Below are positions 46,901-55,929 of a DNA stretch of 56,944 nucleotides, piece after piece. The notes below the pieces were generated by a model. It was not told the DNA's origin. It ran no database searches and saw nothing but the letters and a program-made list of their open reading frames with translations. Origin of the DNA: Saprospiraceae bacterium (GTDB taxonomy: Bacteria; Bacteroidota; Bacteroidia; Chitinophagales; Saprospiraceae); the NCBI GenBank assembly GCA_028284395.1, contig JANQRV010000554.1:1-56944 (forward strand), in the 5' to 3' direction. Numbering within the stretch: the stretch's first letter is position 1; every line of letters starts with the position of its first letter. Both the position numbers and the translations under genes were made by a program.

Positions 46901-49900
46901 TTCAATTGTTCGAAAAGAGAGGAATGGAACACTTGGGAGGGGTAAAAAGAGGCGGTTCCTTTGTATTAGTATATGATGATCAATCGGGTGGAGAAAACCG
47001 AATTGTAGCTGATTTTTGCCTGCCCTACTTTTGTTGTAACAATGATGCTCAGCAAAGCCCCATTGACGATCCACCGTTGCTGAGGTTAATTGAGATAAAG
47101 GTACTGGATAGTTTGGCCATGAGTCATCCGGATTATGAAATTCCGGTATTGGATGCAAATAATCCAATCAACGAAGATTTTGTACTCAAATTCGGGAACC
47201 AGGAGTTGGTTTTTCGGGAGGGCCCCTATAAGTTTTCGGTTTTTCCGGGGAGTTACCATTTGGGCGTGGTAAGTGATGTCTATCGACTTGTGCAGCCCCA
47301 TATTCTCGAGGTTGGGGATCCCCAATTTGAAGATGGGGACGCTGAATCCGTTCAGGAAGTCGTCGTTTATGTTCAACGGGAATACGCTTTGATGTTTTTG
47401 ATCCTCGGATCAGATGCTTTGGATGAATTTGTAACCATTGAAAATATAGTGGTGAGGGTCAAGGATGATCCAACTCAAAAGTCGCTGGTTGATGAGGTTT
47501 TCATGTACGAAATCCTTTCTCTCCAAGTTCAAAGGGTTGCTTCAGACCCATCCGTAGCAGAGAGGTCAACGGCTATCAGCAGAAGCCTGCCGGAACCCAA
47601 TATTACCCTACAAAAACTATATGGACTGACAGACGAAAAAATTGCCAGTGCCATCCCATTAAAAGTCCCGATTGGCAGAAAGGAATTAATTGTAGAACTA
47701 AACAATGGAGCCATTGAGCCTTTTGAGTTCACGATCAATGCCAATCCAAGTTCGATTACGGAATACTTAATCTTAATTGATGATTCTCTTGACACTTTTA
47801 GTGTTGTTAAAAACAAAGAGGTTCAAATTAAAAACAACCCGGAAATTGAAAATCTCGAAGGGAAGGAGGGCAGTAATATTGTGGTCCCCTCCCCCACCTA
47901 TTCCCTGGCTAAATTATTCGAACATTTGTACGGTCAAGATGGAGAGATGAGCGCAGAAGAATTGAAAAAGGATGACGATTTTACCAAGATTAAGGGAATC
48001 AGCCGGAAGGATAAGGAACAATTAAATCAACTGGATATTTTCGGAAATCGAGGAATTCGATCCTATGAAGCCTTGAGCAAGGTCACACCGGAGTTTTTCA
48101 AAATTTTGGAACTTAAATTGAAAAAACCGCTCGGAACGATAGCTGCTGAAAAATGGATTAGTCAAGCCGAAGCACTGCACATTATCACCAATATAGAACC
48201 GGATCCGTATAACAGAAGTAGTGATTTAGCGGACGACTTAACCCTGATCCAAGGAGTTAATCCCAATCTTCTTTGGAAGCTGAACAACATCAATGAAAAT
48301 GAGCCGGCCAAGAACTTCTGGTTCCATGGTCAAATAGCCCGAATTAAGCCGGAGCACTATCCTATTCTGGAATCTAAGTTAGATTTGCCGGCGGAATACA
48401 TCAAATCCAAAAACTGGCGAGAAGAAACGGAAGGCTTGCTATTTGATAAGTTGTTTAGCACTATTGGGGAGGGACTGCCTACTTCTTCTGATTATTTGGA
48501 ATTGGATGCATTGAATCCGGTGCCCGACAGCTCAGCATCCCTCAATATAGTGTTTAACAATGATCAAACATTATTGAACGTCTTCAATGGAATAAAAGAC
48601 TATACTCATCCAAGGACGAAAATCAAAAAGTCAGTCCGGGCCAATACGCTGAATCAATTAATGAGGTTGTCGACCGTATCGTCCGATCATGAGATTTTGG
48701 AAACGCTGATTTGGAGAGAAGATACTACTCAACCGTTTCCTACAGGTCAGATTGTCAAGAAAAAGATTAGAGAATTGGCCGAAGAAGAATTGAAAAAGAG
48801 AGTTATCCAGGTCATCGGCACTGCTGCTGGTTCTTCCACCGATCTGGCCAATGTACAGGGTTTCGATTTAGAACAAAGTGTCCTCAATAAATTGAGGAAT
48901 GGCCTGGTGTCTGAAGGCATTGCGATTACCACCCTCAGTCAATTTAGTCGCCTGAACAAGGAAAATCTTGATTTTCTGGAATGGAAGTTGGGTTTAACAG
49001 CGGGGACTTTAAGTCCACAACTGGTTCTTAAGGCCAAAAGCCTTTTAAATGAAGAATTATTTGACATTATCCAGTCGGGTACTTCTACTTCGACGGACTC
49101 ATTGCGATCCATTCAGGGGATTACCCCCGATGTAGAGCTTGCGCTGAAAACCAAATGGGAATTAGAAGGCGAAACCATCAATACTTTCCTGCAAATTTGG
49201 AGAATGGTGCCAAAAGTTCATCCCATTGTTGTGGGTAGACTGGGACTCCCTGCAGATTACATCCGTACTAATAATTGGCAAAAGGAAGCAGAGAAACTGC
49301 TTTTTGAACAATTGTTCGAGAGATTGAATGGCGGCATGGATATAGACTTCAAGGATGATTTAAAGAACATACAAGGGATTGACCGGGATATCGAGACGAT
49401 CCTTAATCACTTACAGGGGGACTCGAAAGGCATCAAAGCTTTTATTCAATTATTTAACCTGACCAATCCGACTGATATCTCCTTTGTCGATGAATTAATT
49501 CAAAAAGGACTGAAGGAGAAAAGAATTGAAAGGGAATACGACATAAATAACTGGCCTGCACTGGCAAGAGAAGAAATGCGGAAAGCTTTGAAAGTAAGCT
49601 TGGGTCAGCCCAAGGCAATTCCCGACCAACTGGAACAGATAGATAGCAACATTAAAGGTCGTCTACGGGCGGAATTAATCAACCTTGAAGTAAATAGTTT
49701 TGAGCAGTTTTCCCAAATGAAGGCCAAAGATGCCTTGGCAATCAGTGCCCTCTCCGGGTTAAAACTTGAACAATTTGCTTTTGATCAATGGAAAAAATCA
49801 GCGGAAATCATCCTCAATTCTTCAACATTGCTTGAGAGAATGGGACTGCCAAAAGAAGAGAAAGATGACCTGACGCAGGTTTCCTTTATTTCTCCTCAAA

Positions 49901-50802
49901 TGGAAGAAGCCTTAAACGGTATTGATGTTGGAAATGGAATAAGCATCAACTCCTTTGAACAAATCATTGCACTATCCTCCGAAGATCAGCTGTTGATTGA
50001 AAACCTATTGAATCTCGAAGAGGATTCCGGAGCGAAATTGGTGCGGGAAACCAGAGCATTCCTTGCTGCTAAACTTAATCAGTCTTTAGGTGGATTCAAG
50101 GCATTGGATCCCCAAATTCCAGACGATTTGACGCTTCTCGATATCGATCCGGACGATGTTGCAAAGTTAGATCAATTCTTTGGCATTAATACTTACTTGG
50201 CTTTATCCCAATTGAAACCGGATGATCATTTCATCATAGAGGATGCGTTAGATTTTGACAAAGGATCTCTTGTCGGAAAAATGTGGGCTAAAAAGGCCGA
50301 ATCGGTCATCTTTGACTTCCTATTCAAAAGAGTCAGCGACCAAAATATTCGAAACGATTCCTTTTCAATAATTGGTGTTAAGGACAATAAGATGGAGGCT
50401 GCCTTAAAACAAATGGATACCGAAAAATCCAGAGGGTTTAATAGTTTCGATCAGTTAGCCTTGATTCCGGTAGCTCTTGGTGATTTCTTTAAGATAAAGA
50501 TACCGGGTATAGAAATTAAAGATTTGGAGTTGTGGAAACACAATGCTGGTTTGATCTTACAAATGTTAGATGATATCGGCCATGAAGCCGATAACCCCGA
50601 TCCTTTTACCGGTATTTTAGAAATAGAACCGAATGAAGCGCTTCAGTTGAATCAACTTCGCATCAATAGTTACCGACAACTAGCAAGTCTGGAAGGAAAG
50701 AACGAATGGATCCAATTTATTGAGACCTTATTGGACTTAGATGATGATGAAATCAAAAGAAGAATGTGGATAGAGGATGCCAAAGAGGCCCTGAACGGAT
50801 AA
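43951..50802 (+). CDS. 2283-aa protein with propeller-like and helix-hairpin-helix-like repeats
   Basis: This is the largest protein of the cluster. The N-terminal region (about 1-385) starts Cys/Ser-rich and has a beta-rich part with IPILIGKGIVEGFSFTTDE and INLTPGTAVTSDGQLLIQ, reminiscent of Bacteroidota tail-associated proteins. Residues about 386-690 hold six repeats of the insert family seen in the Afp12-like protein (KVFLGPDNHFVILRLDGNI, DLYIGPKKELFIIGE, QVAIGTSAKYVILADD). A helical and beta mid-part follows (about 700-1330). From about 1340 to the end there are about eleven units of 65-90 residues with the pattern DDLTxIxGIxxxxExxLnxx, GIxSFxQLaxL and a closing xxWxxxAexLL, the layout of helix-hairpin-helix domains of the DUF4332/L21-associated kind. 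The gene takes the Afp13 fibre position. Function unknown: fibre, cage or nucleic-acid binding are possible. Confidence 0.8.
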   Translation: MSCPDKNKSNLEKSPASKGVSFDHSSDSKDCSGGEGAPDVTNVEGPLSEQERTDVISRSSIPILIGKGIVEGFSFTTDESCHINLTPGTAVTSDGQLLIQHDAKQFRYYNLFLNPNANDGSSLEDGASEFARKYFLEGGAKGQSLLTKSHVIFRLYENPTDAAGLRGLKENTSIVDDSNEEVLDASFFAEQSTIGDQNIQDLDHWVLALFFDTSTKEIIPLLINHQDAFQMIQQSGALAKSNLFVEQEDEPIGLPALFSGKERLSQGEAFNFYNRGKALNKVSVRRFGYGSFEKLPLEDTLFPQLPASEDIIDPKSQIPYLRIFQEYQRIVDYALIDLRDGLESLHESYRDQLGVDRINTVDAYLKLFFRRYADYKERTKAEIKPIDKVFLGPDNHFVILRLDGNINFDHGFPGVLQNAILNFSRSVSRIQDLYIGPKKELFIIGETEQGQQLIHYNIRLPKKLRMLLDIFKTFQSTTIKQLVLWPDRSWMLITEGSFGEIINAFGDSIVKGIPLKNLVESTGIVIDRIILEESGEVCGMAVYCKEGNSRVVKIGRVISSFGQTVFSNPAREYVKSFYMKQLEVLYRDLSTQFESVVLGLGGQASILYRGESDELKLHSFPVDDQNKTTEIPKIVKSRLNHLFDQNKNIRQVAIGTSAKYVILADDITGFWYSGNISSELKEDLFRLTGNGPISIQYLYAFVKNLTDTFNELLSELSKLELENIDQAGFSNHVFLGKVQEKVSFEKSIFRQYFKQPPIYNDDADDLNRVRFLHWRLVALINAFSIPDANYDKNTEIDNPFYQSFRDVLRERVEVFPKTHEFIDLKITPSAALTRPLGQQAIPFYYPLSNSEISPHRNWDYESHKTNQEDHILSYHASFRESSYTQLPQVVHPFAYQIEDFDFYRIEGVLGKYLYPTAAENGVQKIGVLPQLLSMRNRYNLSFDILKIPLSKFIELYNYLLYRKKDHTGFEPQFLDQRLASPEYVQLFEKRGMEHLGGVKRGGSFVLVYDDQSGGENRIVADFCLPYFCCNNDAQQSPIDDPPLLRLIEIKVLDSLAMSHPDYEIPVLDANNPINEDFVLKFGNQELVFREGPYKFSVFPGSYHLGVVSDVYRLVQPHILEVGDPQFEDGDAESVQEVVVYVQREYALMFLILGSDALDEFVTIENIVVRVKDDPTQKSLVDEVFMYEILSLQVQRVASDPSVAERSTAISRSLPEPNITLQKLYGLTDEKIASAIPLKVPIGRKELIVELNNGAIEPFEFTINANPSSITEYLILIDDSLDTFSVVKNKEVQIKNNPEIENLEGKEGSNIVVPSPTYSLAKLFEHLYGQDGEMSAEELKKDDDFTKIKGISRKDKEQLNQLDIFGNRGIRSYEALSKVTPEFFKILELKLKKPLGTIAAEKWISQAEALHIITNIEPDPYNRSSDLADDLTLIQGVNPNLLWKLNNINENEPAKNFWFHGQIARIKPEHYPILESKLDLPAEYIKSKNWREETEGLLFDKLFSTIGEGLPTSSDYLELDALNPVPDSSASLNIVFNNDQTLLNVFNGIKDYTHPRTKIKKSVRANTLNQLMRLSTVSSDHEILETLIWREDTTQPFPTGQIVKKKIRELAEEELKKRVIQVIGTAAGSSTDLANVQGFDLEQSVLNKLRNGLVSEGIAITTLSQFSRLNKENLDFLEWKLGLTAGTLSPQLVLKAKSLLNEELFDIIQSGTSTSTDSLRSIQGITPDVELALKTKWELEGETINTFLQIWRMVPKVHPIVVGRLGLPADYIRTNNWQKEAEKLLFEQLFERLNGGMDIDFKDDLKNIQGIDRDIETILNHLQGDSKGIKAFIQLFNLTNPTDISFVDELIQKGLKEKRIEREYDINNWPALAREEMRKALKVSLGQPKAIPDQLEQIDSNIKGRLRAELINLEVNSFEQFSQMKAKDALAISALSGLKLEQFAFDQWKKSAEIILNSSTLLERMGLPKEEKDDLTQVSFISPQMEEALNGIDVGNGISINSFEQIIALSSEDQLLIENLLNLEEDSGAKLVRETRAFLAAKLNQSLGGFKALDPQIPDDLTLLDIDPDDVAKLDQFFGINTYLALSQLKPDDHFIIEDALDFDKGSLVGKMWAKKAESVIFDFLFKRVSDQNIRNDSFSIIGVKDNKMEAALKQMDTEKSRGFNSFDQLALIPVALGDFFKIKIPGIEIKDLELWKHNAGLILQMLDDIGHEADNPDPFTGILEIEPNEALQLNQLRINSYRQLASLEGKNEWIQFIETLLDLDDDEIKRRMWIEDAKEALNG

Positions 50803-50824
50803 TCGATTATTGAAATAAAAAACT

Positions 50825-53800
50825 TTGACGTTACCACAACAACATATTATCCAAAAGCAGTTTCTGATTTTTGACCTTCCTCCCGGGGTGGATGGATATG
50901 TTATGCAGAACAAGTTGAATCGGCTCTATCAAGATGAAGTGATACCAAGGTTGGAGCCTTTTTTTTCAAGTATTGTCCCTGCAAATCAAGTAGTAAGACT
51001 AAGCGAATTGTGTGTCAATCTGGGAGATATCGATGCCCGTGATTTGAGTCATCATTTTGTTAACACTTGTGTAAAAAGGATTCAGGAATCTCTGAATTCT
51101 GCAATTTTATCGGGTTCTACGAGCATTTCGGGCAATGCCGTTTCAAGTATGGAAGAAACACTGTTGAATGCCTTTATCTACTTTTTGAAAACGGGTAGTT
51201 TAGCCTGGAATTTTAGATCTGAATGGAAAGACACTTTTGAATCCTCGGTAATTGGCGCTTTAAAAAAGGAAGCTCCGGTAGTCAAATCAAAGTTGGTCAA
51301 TGTATTTCAGAATAATCGTAAAGCGATAAAACGGTTGATTTGGCAATTTTCCGAGCCCTTGCACAAAGAAATCCTGAAATCGATTGGGATATCCGATGGG
51401 GTTGAGGTTTTTGAAGAATGGGCGGATTTTTTCAAATCTGCGAATGTTGATAAAAATTGGAATGAGGACGTAATTCTGTTGCAAAAAGAAAGGTTCTGGG
51501 AGGCTGCGATCTTATGCGCTGTAAAACTTCAGGCTGCTCCATCTTCTTTTCCATTAGACGTTCTTGTAACCTATCTGGCCATTCAATTGGAATCAGGTCA
51601 GAAAAAGGAATTTAATCGTATCAGAGGCCGGTTATATAATTCTAAAAAAACCTTTGTAAAAGGGGTAGATCAAGAGAATTGTCTTCGCATAATAGACCGG
51701 CTTTTTGGTGATTTGGAAATGCATGTTGTTGAATTAAAAAAGGAACAAACCTTCAAAAAAAGTATTTCAAAAGAGTCTGAAAGAGTTGATGATTCAGAGA
51801 TTAGTGAAAAGGTAGCAGGTACGAGTGGAAAGGCAATTTTAGGTAACATACAAGCACATCTAGAGGATGCAGCTGATTTTTCAGAAAATGTTAAAGCAAT
51901 TCCTTTTTCTTCTGAGCAACTAGGTGTAAAGGAGAAAGAGCGCCTGTTCAAGGAGTCCTTGCCAACGGCAGAAGACCAATCAGTAGAAGGTGAGTTACCG
52001 GGCAAGGATAGTCCTCAAGAAGTTCAGCCATCCCTAACATCCGATGAGGTCATCGCGGAAGGTTTAGAAAAGCCTGAATTTGATCGTACTGATGAAAACA
52101 TACAACCTGATTTCTTAGAAAAACAGAACGGAGCAAAGGCCCAAATTGAAAATACTGAAACTCTTGAAACGACTAAAACGAAGGCTGTAGATCCAACGTC
52201 CGAGGAGGGTGAAGGGCAAGGATGGTTGCAGGAAAAATCCGAAAATATCTACGGAGAGAAACAACTGGAACACCCAGTAGAAACTGACTCCCAAGATGAT
52301 CATAAAAATTTATCTCAAACTGAATCCCCTCCAGGGTCGAAACCAGAATCGGCCTCTGAACCGGGCCGGACCGACGAACCTGAAAAAGGTATAAAACCAG
52401 GAGAAGAAGAAAAGACGGAGGAAACTTTGATGAGGGACCGGATCAAAACTGAATCCGTGGCTACGGATCAACCTATTTCAAAGGTTGCCGACACCCCAAA
52501 AACCTCGGATATCGAAGAAGAAAAGCGAGATAGAGAAAAGAAATTTGAAGATGATTTCCATTCTCAAACAGACCTTTTGAAACAACAATTTCAAAAGGAT
52601 AATCCAACTGCTGATACTAAAAAGACATCAGACCTAGTACGTCCTGACATGATTCCTGACCGGGTTGGAGAGGCTGGAGTGTCAAAGGTTACGCTTGATT
52701 TAAATACTTCTTCTTCACCGGGAGAAGAGGAAAAGATAAATCCGGAATTAGACCAGGAACCAGAAGCATCAAACAAGGAATCAGAAAAAGCGATTCCCAC
52801 TCAAGAAACTGAACAGCCGGAACAAGAATTAGATCTCGGCCGGGACTTATCCAATGGTGAAAAAGGGAAAGAAAGGCCCCCGGCGAATGAAAGTAAAAAA
52901 CTGGTAACAGATCAGAAAACTAAGAATGATCTACCCGGTATTCCATCTCCACCAGACCGTCCTTGGGATGAAAAAGATAAAAACGAGGCGACACAGATTG
53001 ATAAGAAAAGCTCAAATGTCGAAGACAAAGCAACTACGAGTCAAGACCATCCAGAGTTGAAAAAGCATTTGAGCCGTATCCAAAAGCTAAGGGATCAAAT
53101 AAATCAATTTAACCGAAAATTAGACTTAATGGCTTCCGATGAGAGTGAAAGTCAAAGTAATCCTGATGATCTTTCGGGTAAAAGGGAATCTGCAAGGTCA
53201 CTTGCGCCAACTGCAGATGCCATCATGAAAGGCACTGATGATGGATTCCATGAAGATCAACTGGAGTCTTCTAACGAAAATACAACTCAACCTGATGTAA
53301 GTCGAACGGATGCAGCACATACAGAAAGTAAAATCCCAAAAACCACTATGCAAAAGGCTAAGAAATTGAGTGAACCAGAGTTAAAGGATGCTCCATCGGG
53401 CCCTGAAATGGAATCTGGCAATACATCATCGCCCAAATATCGAGCGGAGCAAAAAGAAGAGTTGGAATTAAAAGAAGTCTTAGCCATCAGCCCCGAGTCG
53501 GAAAAAAGGGAACAGGAAGCAAATACCTCCAAAAATTCCGCTTCCGCAAAAGAACTTGAAGAAACTTCGGGAGAAAAGGAAATAACGGAGAAACAAAATA
53601 GACCAGTTGAGGAGAAAGAAATCACTCCATTAGAAAGCGATAAAGTCACCAAAACCCTTAAAATAGAGGAAACTCGGGGATCGGACAAATCAAAATTGCC
53701 AGATCAACAGGAGGCATTCCCGGAAACGGTAGAAACCTTCTCCTTCGAAGAGGAGGATAACACTGAAGAACAAAGTACCTCTGAAAAACTTGAAGATCAA

Positions 53801-54469
53801 ACCAATCAACTTCTAAACAATTACAAAAATCGCTTTAAACAGCAGTCTGTTCAAGATCGTTTTAAAGCATTTTATGATCAGACTAAACAGCAAGAAAATC
53901 AACATCCATCAGAAATCGATGGTGAAGAATATTTGTTGGTTGACCAAATGACGGGGGAGTATTGTATAGAAAATGCCGGACTAGTACTAATTGCCCCTTT
54001 CTTCAAGCGATTCTTTGAGAATCTGGGCTACACGAAAAATGGTGCTTTTACATCGGAAGAAATTAAAATCAGGGCAATCGTGCTAACTCAGTACTTGGTA
54101 GGTTTTGGGGAAAGTTTCGCTGAATATGAAATGCCCCTTAACAAAGTGTTGTGTGGATTTGGGATTGAAGCCCCCTTGCCAAAAGACATTCACCCAACGG
54201 GACATGAGAGATTGGAGGCAGAAAAGCTACTCGATTCTGCGGTAGAATTATTTTCAGCTTTAAAAGCAAGTTCTCCGGAAGGCCTGCAGTATGCTTTCAT
54301 TAAGAGGAAAGGTAAACTGAGGTTCGATGAGGAGACCAATGCCTGGACACTTAGAGTGGAACAAAAAACGATTGACCTGCTATTGGATAAACTCCCGTTT
54401 GGATGGTCTTATTCAGTAATTAAAATGCCATGGATGGAAAATATGCTCCGGGTGATATGGGGTAAGTAA
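50825..54469 (+). CDS. Contractile injection system tape measure protein
   Basis: A 1214-residue protein with both ends conserved in the CIS tape measure family (Afp14 type). The N-terminus is HIIQKQFLIFDLPPG, LNRLYQDEVIPRLEPFFSS and VRLSELCVNLGDI (about 6-70). The C-terminus is YLLVDQMTGEYCIENAGLVL, APFFKRFFENLGY, YEMPLNKVLCGFGIE and LLLDKLPFGWSYSVIKMPWM (about 1035-1214). The middle, about 310-1010, is a low-complexity Lys/Glu/Ser/Thr/Pro-rich acidic stretch with no hydrophobic helix pattern, probably disordered. The start is TTG 50825, since the next ATG (at codon 28) would remove the conserved HIIQKQ block. The protein sets tube length by acting as a ruler; the size of the middle may matter. 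Confidence 0.9.
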   Translation: MTLPQQHIIQKQFLIFDLPPGVDGYVMQNKLNRLYQDEVIPRLEPFFSSIVPANQVVRLSELCVNLGDIDARDLSHHFVNTCVKRIQESLNSAILSGSTSISGNAVSSMEETLLNAFIYFLKTGSLAWNFRSEWKDTFESSVIGALKKEAPVVKSKLVNVFQNNRKAIKRLIWQFSEPLHKEILKSIGISDGVEVFEEWADFFKSANVDKNWNEDVILLQKERFWEAAILCAVKLQAAPSSFPLDVLVTYLAIQLESGQKKEFNRIRGRLYNSKKTFVKGVDQENCLRIIDRLFGDLEMHVVELKKEQTFKKSISKESERVDDSEISEKVAGTSGKAILGNIQAHLEDAADFSENVKAIPFSSEQLGVKEKERLFKESLPTAEDQSVEGELPGKDSPQEVQPSLTSDEVIAEGLEKPEFDRTDENIQPDFLEKQNGAKAQIENTETLETTKTKAVDPTSEEGEGQGWLQEKSENIYGEKQLEHPVETDSQDDHKNLSQTESPPGSKPESASEPGRTDEPEKGIKPGEEEKTEETLMRDRIKTESVATDQPISKVADTPKTSDIEEEKRDREKKFEDDFHSQTDLLKQQFQKDNPTADTKKTSDLVRPDMIPDRVGEAGVSKVTLDLNTSSSPGEEEKINPELDQEPEASNKESEKAIPTQETEQPEQELDLGRDLSNGEKGKERPPANESKKLVTDQKTKNDLPGIPSPPDRPWDEKDKNEATQIDKKSSNVEDKATTSQDHPELKKHLSRIQKLRDQINQFNRKLDLMASDESESQSNPDDLSGKRESARSLAPTADAIMKGTDDGFHEDQLESSNENTTQPDVSRTDAAHTESKIPKTTMQKAKKLSEPELKDAPSGPEMESGNTSSPKYRAEQKEELELKEVLAISPESEKREQEANTSKNSASAKELEETSGEKEITEKQNRPVEEKEITPLESDKVTKTLKIEETRGSDKSKLPDQQEAFPETVETFSFEEEDNTEEQSTSEKLEDQTNQLLNNYKNRFKQQSVQDRFKAFYDQTKQQENQHPSEIDGEEYLLVDQMTGEYCIENAGLVLIAPFFKRFFENLGYTKNGAFTSEEIKIRAIVLTQYLVGFGESFAEYEMPLNKVLCGFGIEAPLPKDIHPTGHERLEAEKLLDSAVELFSALKASSPEGLQYAFIKRKGKLRFDEETNAWTLRVEQKTIDLLLDKLPFGWSYSVIKMPWMENMLRVIWGK

Positions 54470-54493
54470 TATTGGCTATTTAATGTTCAAATT

Positions 54494-55900
54494 ATGGAAT
54501 TAAAAAAGCAATCATCAAATACGAATTTAAGGGGGCCGACTCGGAACATCCAATCGGGAAACTTCTTTTCTGCTTTAGATAAATCAAAATCTAAGAGTGG
54601 TAGTGATGGCACCCATGATGATTCTAAGGAAGACCCCATAAATGGCGGAGGAAATCATACGGAAGATTCTGATAACCTGACTTCAAAAAAGTTTTCGGGA
54701 AATGCCATCCTCGAAGCCGTTTACGATGGAAAGACCATTACCATGAAAGGTGCTTCCGGCGGGCATGTAAAACTCATCCAGGAAGCCCTGATCGAACAAG
54801 GTTTTAAACTGCCTAAATACGGAGCAGATGGTATTTTTGGAAATGAAACCAGAGCGGCTGTAATGGCCTACCAACAAAGGAACAACCTCAAATCAAATGG
54901 GATAGTCAATCAGTCGACTATTCGGAGTTTAGATAAGAAGTATAATACGGGCCCGGTGAAACCGGAGGATGAAGCAGAAATAAGTGCAACCGCGGAAGCA
55001 TTGGGGTTTCACATTGCAACCGGAATGATCAAGGCCAATGAAGACCCAAAATCTTCAACCTCGGGTATACACTATGCCGAATCCTATCGAAGCCGGTTTC
55101 CAAACTTTTGGAAATCTGATTATGGTAACGGTTATGCCAACCCGGATTACTGGGATCGAATTGGCTATATGACCTGGCGATTAAAACCCAATGTAAGTGC
55201 ATCAGCCGGCATTAAATCCTGGTTGAAGGGACTAACCATTGCCGAATGTTTTACAACGGTAGTAGCAGTTCAAATCGATGCGATTCGCGCCGCTATGGGG
55301 GACGCAAAATTTGACGAGAAATATGGCTCCGGACAACAACATACCCCGGCAGGGCAACGACTAAGTATTAGGATGACGACAGAAGGGACCATTTTGGATG
55401 ATTTCTTGGTTCAAACTGAGGAGAGCGCTGCGGGAAACGGGGGCTCCATAAATAATCGGCCCGTTCAAAAAGGAGATTGGTATTATTTCGAAAATCATCC
55501 GAAGTATTTATTAAAACATCCCGCAGGAGCTTTTCAAGGAGAAAACGCAGTTTATTTAGGTCGTAATGAACACGGTATGCAGCTATGGTCGGGACTAGGC
55601 CTGAACAAGCGAACGGAGAATCAACTTTACGACGATATGGTCTCGGATTATAATCGCCCCCGAAACAGCAGTGATAGAGCCACGCTTGAAGGAATCCGGG
55701 CGGATAACGGGGGCGTATTGCCCCCTGAATACGATGCACAAAGTGGATTCTTCCCAAATAGAATTACGCGACAGGACATTCTTACCGCATCCCCATATAC
55801 CATCGATGGAGTAAGGAAGACCGGAGGATTTTTAGCGGATGTGGGCTATCGAATTAGTGCGGTCAAGGTTCAGCAGGTGAAAGGCGAAGCCGGTAATTAA
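54494..55900 (+). CDS. Peptidoglycan-binding and Tgl-like transglutaminase protein (effector candidate)
   Basis: A 468-residue protein. Residues 1-68 are polar and disordered. A PG_binding_1 domain follows (about 88-146; GASGGHVKLIQEALIEQGF, GADGIFGNETRAAVMAYQQR). The rest (about 165-460) resembles bacterial protein-glutamine gamma-glutamyltransferase Tgl of Bacillus: the Glu-Cys pair Glu251-Cys252 in AECFTTVVAVQ (compare Glu115-Cys116 of Tgl), then KGDWYYFENHPKY and FQGENAVYLG with Glu350 (compare the Tgl QGEN motif) and QLWSGLGL at the GHGIGI position. The His of that last motif is not conserved in place; His360 is nearby. Such an enzyme would crosslink or deamidate Gln residues. Between the tape measure and further cluster genes, it is a strong cargo candidate. 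Confidence 0.75.
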   Translation: MELKKQSSNTNLRGPTRNIQSGNFFSALDKSKSKSGSDGTHDDSKEDPINGGGNHTEDSDNLTSKKFSGNAILEAVYDGKTITMKGASGGHVKLIQEALIEQGFKLPKYGADGIFGNETRAAVMAYQQRNNLKSNGIVNQSTIRSLDKKYNTGPVKPEDEAEISATAEALGFHIATGMIKANEDPKSSTSGIHYAESYRSRFPNFWKSDYGNGYANPDYWDRIGYMTWRLKPNVSASAGIKSWLKGLTIAECFTTVVAVQIDAIRAAMGDAKFDEKYGSGQQHTPAGQRLSIRMTTEGTILDDFLVQTEESAAGNGGSINNRPVQKGDWYYFENHPKYLLKHPAGAFQGENAVYLGRNEHGMQLWSGLGLNKRTENQLYDDMVSDYNRPRNSSDRATLEGIRADNGGVLPPEYDAQSGFFPNRITRQDILTASPYTIDGVRKTGGFLADVGYRISAVKVQQVKGEAGN

Positions 55901-55929
55901 CCCAATAAGCGGATTAAAATGATTGAAAT

